A stretch of 35,882 nucleotides of DNA from Paracoccaceae bacterium (GTDB lineage Bacteria > Pseudomonadota > Alphaproteobacteria > Rhodobacterales > Rhodobacteraceae): contig JAPUEK010000099.1 in the NCBI GenBank assembly GCA_027492585.1, positions 1-35,882 on the forward strand. Reading direction: 5' to 3'. Made by a program: the position numbers and the translations under genes. Positions 19,779 to 28,822 of this stretch are shown piece after piece; within the stretch, counting starts at the first letter, position 1, and each line of letters begins with the position of its first letter. Under the pieces are notes generated by a model. That model worked only from the letters and a program-made list of their open reading frames with translations, searched no databases and had not been told where the DNA came from.

Positions 19779-21971
19779 TCAACCCTGTTTGAAATAAAGA
19801 ACCGACAATGGCGGCAGCGTGACAAGCGCCGAATGGCGCTGCCCGTGCCAGGGGGTCGCCTCGGCGGTGACGCCCCCCATGTTGCCGCGATTGCCTCCTC
19901 CGTAGATCGCGGCATCGGTGTTCAGCACTTCGGCCCAGCCCCCCGCCGCCGGCAGGCCGAGCCTGATCCGCCGCTCCACCGGGGTCATGTTGGCTGCGAC
20001 GACCACCATCGGATCGGCCACCTTGCCGCGCCGGAGCCAGGCATAGGTGGAGCCTTCGGCATCATTGCTTTCGAGCCACTGGAACCCCTCGGGCCGCGTG
20101 TCGTTGACATGCAGCGCCGGGGTGTCGCGGTAAAGATGGTTCAGGTCGCGCACCAGAGCCTGCATCCCGGAATGTTCCGGGACTTCAAGCTGGTGCCAGT
20201 CGAGGCTCTGGTTGTGGTTCCACTCCGCCCCCTGGGCGAACTCCTGCCCCATGAACAGAAGCTTCTTGCCCGGATGGCCCCACATGAAGCCATAGTAAGC
20301 GCGCAGGTTGGCGAATTTCTCCCATCCCGTGCCGGGCATCTTGCCGAGCATGGAACCCTTGCCATGCACCACCTCGTCATGGCTGATCGGCAGGATGTAA
20401 TTTTCCGACCAGGCGTAATGCAGGCCGAAGGTCATCTGGTGATGGTGATATTTCCGGTAGAGTGGGTCCTTCTGCATATAGCTGAGCGTATCGTTCATCC
20501 AGCCCATGTTCCACTTGAAGCCGAAGCCGAGGCCGCCCCAGTTCGCCGGCCGCGAGACGCCCGGAAAGGCGGTGCTTTCCTCGGCCACCGTCATCACGCC
20601 GGGACAGTCGCCGTAAGCCGCGATGTTCATCTGGCGCAGAAGGGCGATCGCCTCGTAATTCTCGCGCCCGCCGTCCTTGTTCGGCACCCACTGGCCTTCG
20701 GACCGCGAATAGTCGCGGTAGAGCATGGAGGCGACCGCATCCACCCGCAGCCCGTCGAGGTGATATTCCTCCAGCCAATACAAGGCGTTGGAGGTGAGGT
20801 AATTCACCACCTCCGTCCGGCCGTAATTGTAGATGAGCGTATTCCAGTCCTGATGGAAACCTTCGCGCGGGTCCTGATGCTCGTAAAGCGCGGTGCCGTC
20901 GAAGCGGCCGAGCCCGTGCGGATCGGTCGGGAAATGGCCCGGCACCCAGTCGAGCAGCACCCCCAGCCCCTTCCGGTGCGCGGCATCGACAAAGGCGCGG
21001 AACTCTCCCGGCGTGCCGTGGCGGATCGTGGGCGCGAACAGGCCGACCGGCTGATAGCCCCAGCTTCCGTCGAAGGGATATTCGGAAACCGGCATCAGCT
21101 CGATATGCGTGAAGCCCATGTCGGCGGCGTAATCCACCAGTTGATCGGCCAGTTCCAGATAGCTGAGCATCCGGTTGCCCGGCGCCCGCCGCCAGGAGCC
21201 GAGATGCACCTCATAGACCGAAATCGGCGCCTCGATGTTCTGCGCCGCCTGACGGGAGGTCATCCACTCCCCGTCCGTCCAATGCGCCCCGGAGATGTCG
21301 CGCACGACCGAGGCATTGGCCGGCGGGTGCTCGGAACCGAAGCCGACCGGATCGGCCTTGAGCGGCAGAACCTCGCCCTGCGGACCGCGGATCTCGTACT
21401 TGTAGGCGGCCCCTTCGCCGAGACCGGGGATGAACGTCTCCCACACGCCGGTCGCGCCCCGCCGGCGCATCGGATGGCGGCGACCGTCCCAGATGTTGAA
21501 ATCGCCCACCACCGAGACCCTTTGGGCATTGGGCGCCCAGACGGCGAAATGGGTGCCTGCAACCCCCTCATGGGTGATCGGATGGGCGCCCAGCACCTGC
21601 CAGAGCCGCTTGTGGGTGCCTTCGCCGAGAAGGTATTCATCCATCTCGCCCAGAACCGGGCCGAAGCGGAACGGATCTTCCCAGTCCCACATCGTGCCGG
21701 AGCCTTCGGCCCGCAGCCGGTAGGCGCCCTTGCGGGCCAGCCTGCCCCGGAACAGCCCCGGCGCACCGGGAACCGGGGCGGCCTCGGTCTGCTTGTCCTT
21801 GCCGGTCAGCAGCCAGACCCGGCCGGCGCCCGGCACGAAGACCGTCACCCACCAGTCCTTGCCGTGCTTGTGCGGGCCAAGCACCGCGAAGGGGTCGCCA
21901 TGGCGCCCTTCGACGATGGCCTGCGCCTCGCCAGCGTCGAGAGGTCCGCACTCAAGCTCAGTCTCGGTCAT
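19779..21971 (-). CDS. glgB: 1,4-alpha-glucan branching enzyme
   Basis: A 730-residue GH13 branching enzyme that forms alpha-1,6 branches in glycogen. An N1 domain ([13 protein letters not shown]) and a CBM48 domain precede the barrel. The nucleophile is in [13 protein letters not shown] (about 410), the acid/base glutamate in [11 protein letters not shown] (about 462) and the third acid in [12 protein letters not shown] (about 530), near the E. coli GlgB numbering. I chose ATG 21971, with GGGAGG five bases upstream. The in-frame ATG 21992 has no ribosome binding site. It follows glgP by 45 bases. Confidence 0.97.
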   Translation of the reverse strand: MTETELECGPLDAGEAQAIVEGRHGDPFAVLGPHKHGKDWWVTVFVPGAGRVWLLTGKDKQTEAAPVPGAPGLFRGRLARKGAYRLRAEGSGTMWDWEDPFRFGPVLGEMDEYLLGEGTHKRLWQVLGAHPITHEGVAGTHFAVWAPNAQRVSVVGDFNIWDGRRHPMRRRGATGVWETFIPGLGEGAAYKYEIRGPQGEVLPLKADPVGFGSEHPPANASVVRDISGAHWTDGEWMTSRQAAQNIEAPISVYEVHLGSWRRAPGNRMLSYLELADQLVDYAADMGFTHIELMPVSEYPFDGSWGYQPVGLFAPTIRHGTPGEFRAFVDAAHRKGLGVLLDWVPGHFPTDPHGLGRFDGTALYEHQDPREGFHQDWNTLIYNYGRTEVVNYLTSNALYWLEEYHLDGLRVDAVASMLYRDYSRSEGQWVPNKDGGRENYEAIALLRQMNIAAYGDCPGVMTVAEESTAFPGVSRPANWGGLGFGFKWNMGWMNDTLSYMQKDPLYRKYHHHQMTFGLHYAWSENYILPISHDEVVHGKGSMLGKMPGTGWEKFANLRAYYGFMWGHPGKKLLFMGQEFAQGAEWNHNQSLDWHQLEVPEHSGMQALVRDLNHLYRDTPALHVNDTRPEGFQWLESNDAEGSTYAWLRRGKVADPMVVVAANMTPVERRIRLGLPAAGGWAEVLNTDAAIYGGGNRGNMGGVTAEATPWHGQRHSALVTLPPLSVLYFKQG

Positions 21972-22016
21972 GTCGCCCTCCCCAAGCGTCATGTCAGATG
22001 GTCGGTCCGGCGGCCC

Positions 22017-24407
22017 TCACAGGGCCGAAGGAATATCCCAGATCTCGGCCATGTAACTGCGGATCGTCCGGTCGGACGAGAAGAAGCCCGACCGCGCCGT
22101 GTTCATCGCCGCCATCTTCACCCAGGCATCGCGGTCGGCATAGGCCGCATCCACCTGCGCCTGAGCCGCATGATAGGCGTCGAAATCCGAGGCCACGAGG
22201 AAATAATCGTGGTGCCAGATGCGGTGGACAAGATCGTGATAGCGGCCGGGCTGATCGGCGCTGAAGCGGCCCTCGGCGATCATCTGGAGCACGTCCTGAA
22301 GGGGCTGGCTCGCCTCGATCGCCTTGCGGGAATGATCCGGGTCCTCGCGGCGCTTCATCGCCTCCTCGGCGGTCATGCCGAAGAGGAAGAAGTTCTCCGC
22401 CCCCACCTCCTGCAGGATCTCCACATTGGCGCCGTCGAGCGTGCCGATGGTCGGTGCGCCGTTCATCATGAATTTCATGTTGCCGGTGCCGGAGGCTTCC
22501 TTGCCCGCGGTGGAGATCTGCTCCGACAGGTCCGAGGCCGGGATCAGGCGTTCCGCCATCGAGACATTGTAATTCGCCGGATAGACGATCTTCAGAAGAT
22601 CGCCCGTCACCGGGTCATTGTTCACGACGCTTGCCACGTCGTTGATCAGATGGATGATTTCCTTGGCCACCGCATAGCCCGGCGCCGATTTGCCGCCGAA
22701 GATCTTGACGCGCGGCACCCAAGGGCCGGTCGGATTGTCGCGCAGCGCCTTCCAGTGGGCGATGGTTTCCAGAATGTTCAGAAGCTGACGCTTGTATTCG
22801 TGGATGCGCTTGACCTGCACATCGAAGAGCGCATCCGGGCTGACCTGCACGCCACATTCCGTGCCGATCCAGTTGCTCAGCGCCACCTTGTTCTGACGCT
22901 TGGCCGCGTCGAACCTCTCGCGGAAGGCCTTTTCGGCGATATGCGGCTCCAGCTCTCGCAGGCGGTCGAGATGGTCTTCCCAGCCCTCGCCGATGCTCTC
23001 GGTGATCAGCCCTGCCAGCGGACGGTTCGCCATCTTCAGCCAGCGGCGCGGGGTCACGCCGTTGGTCTGGTTGATGATGCGGCCGGGGTGCAGCTTGTCC
23101 AGCTCCGGGAAGAGGTTCTTCTTCACCAGATCGGAATGGAGCGCCGAGACCCCGTTGACCTTGTGGGCCATGACGAAGGCCAGCTCCCCCATCCGCACCT
23201 CATGGTGCTTGACCACGCCGATGTAATGCGGCGGGTTGAAGGTGCGGCGGTGCCAGCTGTCGATGCGCTCCACGATCTGCATGTGGCGCGGCAGGACGGT
23301 GCCGAAGGTATAGGTCGCCCAGCGTTCGAGCGCCTCGGGCAGCAGCGTGTGGTTGGTATAGCCGAGGCAGTCGCGTGCGATTTCAAGCGCCTCGTCGAAG
23401 CCGAGGCCGTTCTCGTCCACCAGCAGCCGGATCAGCTCCGGCCCGGCGATGGCCGGATGGGTGTCGTTCATCTGGATCGCCACATAGTTCGGCAGGGCGC
23501 GCAGATCGCTGTGGTTCGACTTGAACCGGCGCAGGATGTCCTGCAACGCGGCTGAGGTCAGGAAGAATTCCTGCTTCAGCCGCAGCTCCTTGCCCTGATA
23601 GGTGGTGTCATCGGGGTAAAGGACGCGGCTCAGGGTGCGGGCAAGCGCCTCTGGCTCGGCCGCGGCGGCGTAATCGCCCCGGTTGAAGCGGGCAAGGTCG
23701 AACATCGTCGTCGGCTGCGCTTCCCAGAGCCGCAGCGTATTGGCCCATTTGCCCTGCCAGCCGATGACGGGCGTATCGTGGGCGGAGGCGAGAACCGTCT
23801 CTCCCGGCACCCAGACATCACGGCCGTCGCGGTTCTGCACCTCTCCCTTGAAGGGGATGGTATAGACGCTTTCGGGGCGCGGGAACTCCCAGGGATGGGC
23901 CTGTTTCAGCCAGTCCTCCGGCGTCTCCACCTGATAGCCGCCCTCGAAGCGCTGCCGGAACAGCCCGTGCTCATAGCGGATACCGTAGCCGTAGGCCGGG
24001 CAGCCCACCGTCGCCATGCTTTCCATGAAACAGGCCGCCAGCCGACCGAGCCCGCCGTTGCCGAGCGCCGCATCCGGCTCATCCTCGACGATCAGTCGGA
24101 AATCCTGGCCGAAGCCCTTCATTACCTCTTCGGCCATCTCGCGCAGACCGAGGTTGACGGTCGCATCCTCCAGAATCCGGCCGATCAGGAATTCCATCGA
24201 CAGGTAATAGACGCGCTTGCGATCCTCCGCCCAGGTGCGGCGGGTAGAGGCGAACCACGGCTCCACGATCCGGTCGCGGATCGCATAGGACAGCGCCATG
24301 CGCCAGTCGTAGCGACTGGCATTCGGCGCATCCTTGGCCAGCGTGAAGGTCAGATGCCGCAGCACATCGTTCTGAAGGAGATTCGGGGTAAGGCTGAGAT
24401 CGTTCAC
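22017..24407 (-). CDS. glgP: Glycogen/starch phosphorylase
   Basis: A 796-residue GT35 phosphorylase releasing glucose-1-phosphate from glycogen ends. The PLP lysine lies in EASGTGNMKFMMNG (about residue 642), followed by GTLDGANVEI. Other anchors are YYLSMEFLIGR, GNGGLGRLAACF, IQMNDTHPAI and VKRIHEYKRQLLN. The likely start is GTG 24407, with GGACGG seven bases upstream. The only ATG further upstream (24554) would add 49 unlike residues. It leads the glycogen operon, so the 412 bases upstream probably hold the main glg promoter. Confidence 0.96.
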   Translation of the reverse strand: MNDLSLTPNLLQNDVLRHLTFTLAKDAPNASRYDWRMALSYAIRDRIVEPWFASTRRTWAEDRKRVYYLSMEFLIGRILEDATVNLGLREMAEEVMKGFGQDFRLIVEDEPDAALGNGGLGRLAACFMESMATVGCPAYGYGIRYEHGLFRQRFEGGYQVETPEDWLKQAHPWEFPRPESVYTIPFKGEVQNRDGRDVWVPGETVLASAHDTPVIGWQGKWANTLRLWEAQPTTMFDLARFNRGDYAAAAEPEALARTLSRVLYPDDTTYQGKELRLKQEFFLTSAALQDILRRFKSNHSDLRALPNYVAIQMNDTHPAIAGPELIRLLVDENGLGFDEALEIARDCLGYTNHTLLPEALERWATYTFGTVLPRHMQIVERIDSWHRRTFNPPHYIGVVKHHEVRMGELAFVMAHKVNGVSALHSDLVKKNLFPELDKLHPGRIINQTNGVTPRRWLKMANRPLAGLITESIGEGWEDHLDRLRELEPHIAEKAFRERFDAAKRQNKVALSNWIGTECGVQVSPDALFDVQVKRIHEYKRQLLNILETIAHWKALRDNPTGPWVPRVKIFGGKSAPGYAVAKEIIHLINDVASVVNNDPVTGDLLKIVYPANYNVSMAERLIPASDLSEQISTAGKEASGTGNMKFMMNGAPTIGTLDGANVEILQEVGAENFFLFGMTAEEAMKRREDPDHSRKAIEASQPLQDVLQMIAEGRFSADQPGRYHDLVHRIWHHDYFLVASDFDAYHAAQAQVDAAYADRDAWVKMAAMNTARSGFFSSDRTIRSYMAEIWDIPSAL

Positions 24408-24660
24408 GCTGTCCGTCCGGATTCTGAAGATTGGGTTCGCGGAAAGCCTATGCCGGGTGCATCCTGCGTCAACCCGCTGCCGTGGCCGGCAGAGAAAAAT
24501 GCAGGGGTTTGCCCGGTCAGGCCCCTCAAACCGCTTTCCTGTTACCGCAAACAATCCGGAAAATCATCAATAAACTTCGTTTGTGCATCAATGATTGGCA
24601 GTTTCAAATCGCTTTGAGCAGTTTGGGGCTTTTCCGGCTTCTCCTGTAACGATTACGGCC
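24408..24660. promoter_or_regulatory. AT-richer control region upstream of glgP
   Basis: No gene is seen here. TGTTACCGCAAACA (24540-24553) is an imperfect palindrome matching the zwf operator 14-mer (9029-9042) at 11 of 14 positions. CATCAAT occurs twice in direct orientation, at 24565-24571 and 24586-24592, exactly 21 bases (two helix turns) apart. GTAA-CGA-TTAC (24646-24656) is another small palindrome. No unequivocal -35/-10 pair could be fixed on the minus strand. Confidence 0.4.
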
Positions 24661-24733
24661 CCGCCCGCCCGCGGCACCGGCCAGAGACCCGCGGGGCAAC
24701 CGAACGGCCCCGGCAGGGCGGTATTTGCGGTTT

Positions 24734-24775
24734 CTGATCTGAATCAATTCCGGCGCGGCTCTGCTGCATTACTCT
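24734..24775 (+). promoter_or_regulatory. FNR-type box and -10 element of the Rrf2 gene
   Basis: CTGAT-CTGA-ATCAA (24734-24747) matches the FNR/FnrL consensus TTGAT-N4-ATCAA at 9 of 10 positions. TACTCT (24770-24775) is a good -10. A start at about 24782 would place the box centre at -41.5, the class II activator position. A dyad AGATTC-N12-GAATCT (24784-24807) follows, between this start and the ATG, and could be an autoregulatory site. Confidence 0.5.
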
Positions 24776-24819
24776 TCTGCCGAAGATTCCCACATTCCCG
24801 CGAATCTCCCGGAGGCACA

Positions 24820-25254
24820 ATGCGGCTGACCACCCGAACCAATCTGGCCATGCGGACGCTGATGTTCTGTGCGGTCAATGTCGACCGCATCGTCCGCAAA
24901 TCCGAAGTGGCGGAGGCCTGTGCCGCCTCGGAAAACCATCTGGCGCAGGTGATCCACCTTCTTGCCCGCAAGGGATATCTCAGGACCCAGCGGGGCCGCG
25001 CCGGGGGGCTGGCGCTTGGCCGTCCGGCCACGGCGATCCGCGTGGGCGAGGTCTTTCGCAGCTTTGAAAGCGTGCTGCCCTTCACCGATTGCTCGGATGC
25101 CTCGGCCCATGCCTGCCCGCTCGCCGCCGCGTGCCGGCTGAAATGCCTGATCTCGGAGGCACTCGAAGCCTTCTATACGAAGCTCGACGGGGTGACGCTC
25201 GACGATCTCGTTTCAGGCAACACCGATCTGGTGACGCTGCTCAAGGTCGCCTGA
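24820..25254 (+). CDS. Rrf2-family Fe-S transcriptional regulator (NsrR/RirA-like)
   Basis: A 144-residue winged-helix regulator. The N-terminus MRLTTRTNLAMR and the wing RGRAGGLALGRP are typical of Rrf2 proteins. The cluster-binding cysteines are C91, C99 and C105, in DCSDASAHACPLAAACRLK. This spacing (C-x7-C-x5-C) and numbering equal those of rhizobial RirA. The surrounding residues (NHLAQVIHLL, VGEVFRSFE, CRLKCLISEAL) look more like the nitric oxide sensor NsrR. So the signal is NO, iron or both, undecided. GGAGG stands four bases before the ATG. An FNR-type box upstream ties it to low-oxygen control. Its 3' end overlaps the convergent cueR gene by 42 bases. Confidence 0.9.
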   Translation: MRLTTRTNLAMRTLMFCAVNVDRIVRKSEVAEACAASENHLAQVIHLLARKGYLRTQRGRAGGLALGRPATAIRVGEVFRSFESVLPFTDCSDASAHACPLAAACRLKCLISEALEAFYTKLDGVTLDDLVSGNTDLVTLLKVA

Positions 25255-25671
25255 AGCTCCGGCATGGCAGGACGCCCCGGCCGGCGCCGCGCCGGACAAT
25301 CCGCTCAGGATCGGGCAATCGGGGCGCGCATCGCCCGCGCAGGCCGTGACCAGATCGCCCAGCACCGCCTGCATCGCCTGCAATTCGCGGATCTTGTCGG
25401 CGATCCGGCCCAGATGCCCCTCGGCAAGCGCCTTCACATCCGCGCTCGCCCGGCCCCGGTCCTCGTAAAGCGCCAGAAGGGCGCGGCAGTCCTCGATGGA
25501 AAAGCCAAGGCCCCGCGCCCGCGCCAGAAAGGCCAGCTTGTGCAGGTCGCTGTCGCGGAAGCGGCGGTAGCCGTTGGCGCCGCGCAGCGGGCGGATGAGA
25601 CCGATCTCCTCATAATAGCGGATGGTCTTGGCCGGCAGGCCCGCGGCCCCGGCCACTTCCTTGATGTTCAT
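25213..25671 (-). CDS. cueR: Copper-responsive MerR-family regulator
   Basis: A 152-residue MerR-type activator. The DNA-binding helix-turn-helix is [20 protein letters not shown]. The metal loop has C111 and C119 (C-x7-C, as C112/C120 in E. coli CueR), and serine 76 matches the serine that CueR uses to select +1 ions. A Cys and His-bearing tail ([10 protein letters not shown]) follows. Known CueR proteins twist promoters with 19-bp spacers on binding Cu(I). Two such promoters lie in the copA-chaperone intergenic region. Its ATG overlaps the copA TGA, with GGAGG five bases upstream, so it is made together with copA. Confidence 0.94.
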   Translation of the reverse strand: MNIKEVAGAAGLPAKTIRYYEEIGLIRPLRGANGYRRFRDSDLHKLAFLARARGLGFSIEDCRALLALYEDRGRASADVKALAEGHLGRIADKIRELQAMQAVLGDLVTACAGDARPDCPILSGLSGAAPAGASCHAGASGDLEQRHQIGVA

Positions 25672-28091
25672 TCCGGCCTCCAGCCTTTCAGGCGCAACGC
25701 ATTGGTGAGAACGAAGACCGAGGAAAGCGCCATGGCCCCGGCCCCGAGCATCGGCGAAAGCTGCGGCCCGCCGAAGGGGACAAGCGCCCCTGCCGCCACC
25801 GGGATCAGCAGGGCATTGTAGCCGAAGGCCCAGAAGAGGTTCTGCCGGATGTTCCGCATCACCGCCCGCGCAAGGCCGATGGCGGTGACGACGCCCTGCG
25901 GATCGCCGCGCATCAGCACCACATCCCCCGCCTCGATGGCCACATCGGTCCCGGTCCCCATGGCGATGCCGACATCCGCCCCGGCAAGGGCCGGCGCATC
26001 GTTGATCCCGTCGCCGACAAAGACCGTGCCGGGACCGAGCGCGCGCACCGCCTCGCCCTTGCCTTCGGGCAGCACCTCCGCCCGCACATCGGTCATGCCG
26101 AGCGTCGCGGCCACCGCCTGCGCCGTGGCTTTCGCATCCCCGGTGATCATCACGGCATCCAGACCCATCCGCGCGAGGCCCTCAAGCGCCGGTTTCGTCC
26201 CCGGCTTCACCGCATCGGCCACGAGGATGAGGCCCACCGCCTCCCCCTCCCGGCCGACGAAAAGCGCGCCCTGCCCCGTCCCTTGCGCGCGCGCGGCCGT
26301 GGCGGCGAGCGCCTCCGGCACCGAGGCGAAAAGCCGGGCGGAACCGACGGAGACCTCCGCCCCCTCCAGCAGCGCCCTGGCACCCTTGCCCGGCACGGCG
26401 GCAAAGCCCGTGACCGGCGGGATCGCAATGCCCCGCGCCGCCGCCTCGGCCAGAACCGCCCCGGCAAGCGGATGTTCCGATTGCGCCTCGACCGCCGCCG
26501 CGATCCGCAGCACCTCCGGCGCATCGGGATGGAGCGCCACCACCCGCGGCCGCCCTTCCGTCAGCGTGCCGGTCTTGTCAAAGGCCACCCGCGCCACGCC
26601 ATCAAGCCGTTGCAACGCCTCGCCGCGGCGGAACAGGACACCCAGTTCCGCCGCCCGCCCGGTGCCGACAAGGATCGACACCGGCGTCGCCAGCCCCATG
26701 GCACAGGGGCAGGCGATGATCAGCACCGAGACCCCGGCGACCAGAGCCTGCGCCAGCGTCCCGCCGGCGATCAGCCAGACCGCCACGGTCAGCACCGCAA
26801 GCCCCATCACCACCGGCACGAACCACAAAGTGATGCGGTCCACGAGCGCCTGCACCGGCAGCTTGCCGCCCTGCGCCGTCTCGACCATGGCGATGATCCG
26901 CGCCAGCACCGTGGCCTGCCCGACCGCCCGCACTTCCATCAGAAGCGCCCCGGTGCCGTTGACCGTGCCGCCGGTCAGGGCCGCGCCTTCGGCCTTGGCA
27001 ACCGGCAACGGCTCCCCCGTCAGCATGGATTCGTCCACCGAGGAGGCGCCCGACAGCACCACCCCATCGACCGGCACCCGCTCGCCGGGGCGCAGTTGCA
27101 CATGGTCGCCGGGCAGAAGGGTCGCCACGGCCACCTCTTCCGCCACCCCGTCCCGCAGGCGCAGCGCCACCTTCGGCTGCAAGCCGACCAGCCGCGCGAT
27201 CGCGGCCCCCGCCCGCCCGCGCGCCCGCGCCTCAAGCGCCCGGCCCAGCAGGATCAGCACCACGATCACCGCCGCCGCCTCGAAATAGACGGCGCGCGAG
27301 GCCTCGGGGATCACCCCCGGCACAAGCAGCACCAGCAGCGAATAGAAGAAGGCCGCCAGCGTGCCGACCGCCACCAGACTGTTCATGTCAGGCGCGGCGC
27401 GCAGAAGCGAGGGGATGCCCTTGGCGAAGAACCGCCGCCCCGGTCCGATCAGCACAAGCGCCGTCAGCACCGCCTGTCCCCACCAGAGCGGCGCAGTGCC
27501 GATCGCCATATGCAGCCAATGGTGGAAGGCGGGGAAAAGATGCCCGCCCATCTCGGTCACGAAAACCGGCAGGGTCAGCGCGCCTGCCATCGTGACCTCG
27601 CGCCAGAGCCGCCGCTCCTCCGCCTTGGGGTCGCGCGGCGGCGCGAGATCCAGCGGCGCTGCGCTGTAGCCCGCCCGGCTGACCGCCGCGGCAAGGGCCG
27701 CCGGATCGACGCCTTCCCAGACCTGCACGACAGCCTGCCGGGTGGCGAGGTTCGCCACCGCCCCCGCCACGCCGGGCTGGGCGCGCAGCACCCGCTCCAC
27801 CCGGCCGGTGCAGGCGGCGCAGGTCATGCCCTCGACCGCCAGAACCAGTTCCGTCTGCCGCGCCGGATAGCCCGCCCGGTCGAGCGCCTGCGACAGGCTT
27901 TCGGCCGTGGCGGGGGCGTGGAAGGCCACCTCCGCCGTCTCGGTGCCGAGGTTGACACTGGCCTCCACCACGCCTTCCTGTCCTTGCAGCACCCGCTCGG
28001 CCCGCCCGACGCAGGAGGCGCAGGTCATCCCCTCCAGATGGAGGCGCAGGCGGGTGGCGGGTTCGGATGGGGTCCGGGTCGTGACGGTCAT
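25668..28091 (-). CDS. copA: Cu(I)-exporting P1B-type ATPase
   Basis: An 807-residue copper efflux pump of the inner membrane. Two N-terminal heavy-metal domains carry MTCASC (C24, C27) and MTCAAC (C91, C94). The membrane metal site CPC is in [12 protein letters not shown] (about 461). The phosphorylation site is DKTGTLTEG (about 502), with TGEPLPV, HPLAG and [16 protein letters not shown] as the other P-type motifs. Near the C-terminus YNALL and [15 protein letters not shown] supply the Cu(I)-specific Tyr, Asn, Met and Ser residues. ATG 28091 has AAGGAG seven bases upstream. The in-frame ATG at 28115 lies inside the -10 element and is excluded. Confidence 0.97.
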   Translation of the reverse strand: MTVTTRTPSEPATRLRLHLEGMTCASCVGRAERVLQGQEGVVEASVNLGTETAEVAFHAPATAESLSQALDRAGYPARQTELVLAVEGMTCAACTGRVERVLRAQPGVAGAVANLATRQAVVQVWEGVDPAALAAAVSRAGYSAAPLDLAPPRDPKAEERRLWREVTMAGALTLPVFVTEMGGHLFPAFHHWLHMAIGTAPLWWGQAVLTALVLIGPGRRFFAKGIPSLLRAAPDMNSLVAVGTLAAFFYSLLVLLVPGVIPEASRAVYFEAAAVIVVLILLGRALEARARGRAGAAIARLVGLQPKVALRLRDGVAEEVAVATLLPGDHVQLRPGERVPVDGVVLSGASSVDESMLTGEPLPVAKAEGAALTGGTVNGTGALLMEVRAVGQATVLARIIAMVETAQGGKLPVQALVDRITLWFVPVVMGLAVLTVAVWLIAGGTLAQALVAGVSVLIIACPCAMGLATPVSILVGTGRAAELGVLFRRGEALQRLDGVARVAFDKTGTLTEGRPRVVALHPDAPEVLRIAAAVEAQSEHPLAGAVLAEAAARGIAIPPVTGFAAVPGKGARALLEGAEVSVGSARLFASVPEALAATAARAQGTGQGALFVGREGEAVGLILVADAVKPGTKPALEGLARMGLDAVMITGDAKATAQAVAATLGMTDVRAEVLPEGKGEAVRALGPGTVFVGDGINDAPALAGADVGIAMGTGTDVAIEAGDVVLMRGDPQGVVTAIGLARAVMRNIRQNLFWAFGYNALLIPVAAGALVPFGGPQLSPMLGAGAMALSSVFVLTNALRLKGWRPE

Positions 28092-28112
28092 GGCAAGTCT
28101 CCTTACCTGTCC

Positions 28113-28143
28113 CATATGGGGCTTCCCGTCACTGGAAGGTCAA
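28113..28143 (-). promoter_or_regulatory. CueR-type promoter of copA-cueR
   Basis: On the minus strand TTGACC (28138-28143), a 19-base spacer, then CATATG (28113-28118). The spacer holds the dyad CCTTCC-N7-GGAAG, the pattern of CueR operators. The -35 to -10 block is nearly the same as that of the opposite promoter. Confidence 0.8.
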
Positions 28144-28190
28144 GGCCCGGTCCCGATTTTTTCCTGCGACAGAAAATCCTGCACGCGCCC

Positions 28191-28221
28191 TTGACCTTCC
28201 CCCCGCTGGAAGCCCCATATC
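28191..28221 (+). promoter_or_regulatory. CueR-type promoter of the copper chaperone gene
   Basis: TTGACC (28191-28196), a 19-base spacer, then CATATC (28216-28221). TTGACCTTCC and GGAAGCCCCATAT flank seven variable bases, as in the copA promoter. The start site would fall near 28228, giving a leader of only about 14 bases with AAGGAG. Confidence 0.8.
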
Positions 28222-28241
28222 AACCGCAGAAGGAGATCCCC

Positions 28242-28448
28242 ATGACCACCCTGTCCGTTCCCGAAATGACCTGCGGCCATTGCAAGGCCTCGGTCGAAAA
28301 ACAGCTCTCCACCTTGGCGGATGCCGGCGAGATCGCCGTGGACCTGCCCGCCCGCAAGGTGGCCGTCTCTGGCCCCGCCCCGGCGGATCAGCTCGTGAAG
28401 GCCTTGGCGGAAATCGGCTTTTCCGCAACAATCCTCACGGCAAACTGA
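28242..28448 (+). CDS. copZ: Copper chaperone, heavy-metal-associated domain (CopZ-like)
   Basis: A 68-residue single HMA domain with the Cu(I)-binding MTCGHC motif (C11, C14) near the N-terminus and the usual beta-alpha-beta-beta-alpha-beta length. It would carry Cu(I) in the cytosol to CopA or CueR. AGAAGGAG precedes the ATG. It is divergent from copA-cueR and has its own CueR-type promoter. Confidence 0.95.
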   Translation: MTTLSVPEMTCGHCKASVEKQLSTLADAGEIAVDLPARKVAVSGPAPADQLVKALAEIGFSATILTAN

Positions 28449-28453
28449 TCCCT

Positions 28454-28470
28454 ACCCCCTGCTTCGGGGT
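28454..28470 (+). terminator. Hairpin after copZ
   Basis: ACCCC (28454-28458) pairs with GGGGT (28466-28470), starting six bases after the copZ stop and followed by TTG. It is a short GC hairpin, plausible as a terminator. Confidence 0.5.
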
Positions 28471-28596
28471 TGAAGAGGTCGCCCTTCGGGGCTATTTCGT
28501 CGCAATTCCTTCATGTTTGGGGCCTGACTTCGCCCCGAACAGGGAGCAGCATCCCCACAGGCAGAACGCCTGGGCAATCGAAACCGGAGCAGTCAG

Positions 28597-28734
28597 ATGT
28601 CGTCTTCCCCGTCCATCCAGCAACAGGGTGGCAGCCAGTCCCCGGCCCCGCAGCAGGGCCAATCCGCGCAGAAGCCGAGCCAGCAGCAAGCCGGCACCGC
28701 CAAGCCCGTGATCCGCGACTGGGCCTCGATCTGA
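28597..28734 (+). CDS. Small Gln/Ser/Pro-rich protein, 45 residues
   Basis: I do not recognise this gene. It codes for 45 residues: a disordered, Gln-rich stretch (MSSSPSIQQQGGSQSP, then APQQGQSAQKPSQQQ) and a short, ordered-looking tail, AKPVIRDWASI. Evidence that it is real: GGAG at 28586-28589, seven bases before the ATG; G or C at the third position in about 40 of 45 codons; and a clean hairpin terminator right after the stop. No signal peptide or membrane segment is present. It lies between copZ and a TfoX C-terminal-domain gene, and the function is unknown. Confidence 0.65.
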   Translation: MSSSPSIQQQGGSQSPAPQQGQSAQKPSQQQAGTAKPVIRDWASI

Positions 28735-28736
28735 AC

Positions 28737-28754
28737 GGAGGGCCGCAGCCCTCC
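28737..28754 (+). terminator. Hairpin after the small Gln-rich gene
   Basis: GGAGGGC-CGCA-GCCCTCC begins two bases after the stop codon and is followed by CCTTG. The tight position supports the small gene as a transcription unit. Confidence 0.65.
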
Positions 28755-28765
28755 CCTTGCACTCC

Positions 28766-28791
28766 AAAGGCCGGCCGCTAGGCTGGCCTTT
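28766..28791 (+). terminator. Strong hairpin before the TfoX-like gene
   Basis: AAAGGCCGGCC (28766-28776) pairs with GGCTGGCCTTT (28781-28791) across GCTA. There are eleven pairs including one G-T, with A and T ends on both sides, so it can work in both directions. Confidence 0.8.
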
Positions 28792-28822
28792 GTCATTCAG
28801 GCGGTTCCCCGGACGGTTTTCC

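Noticed and set aside
16980-23555. A 2191-codon open frame antisense to glgA, glgC, glgB and glgP
   Set aside because: It mirrors the codon bias of the glycogen genes on the other strand (GC-rich third positions remove stops). It spans several gene boundaries and has no domain-like sequence.
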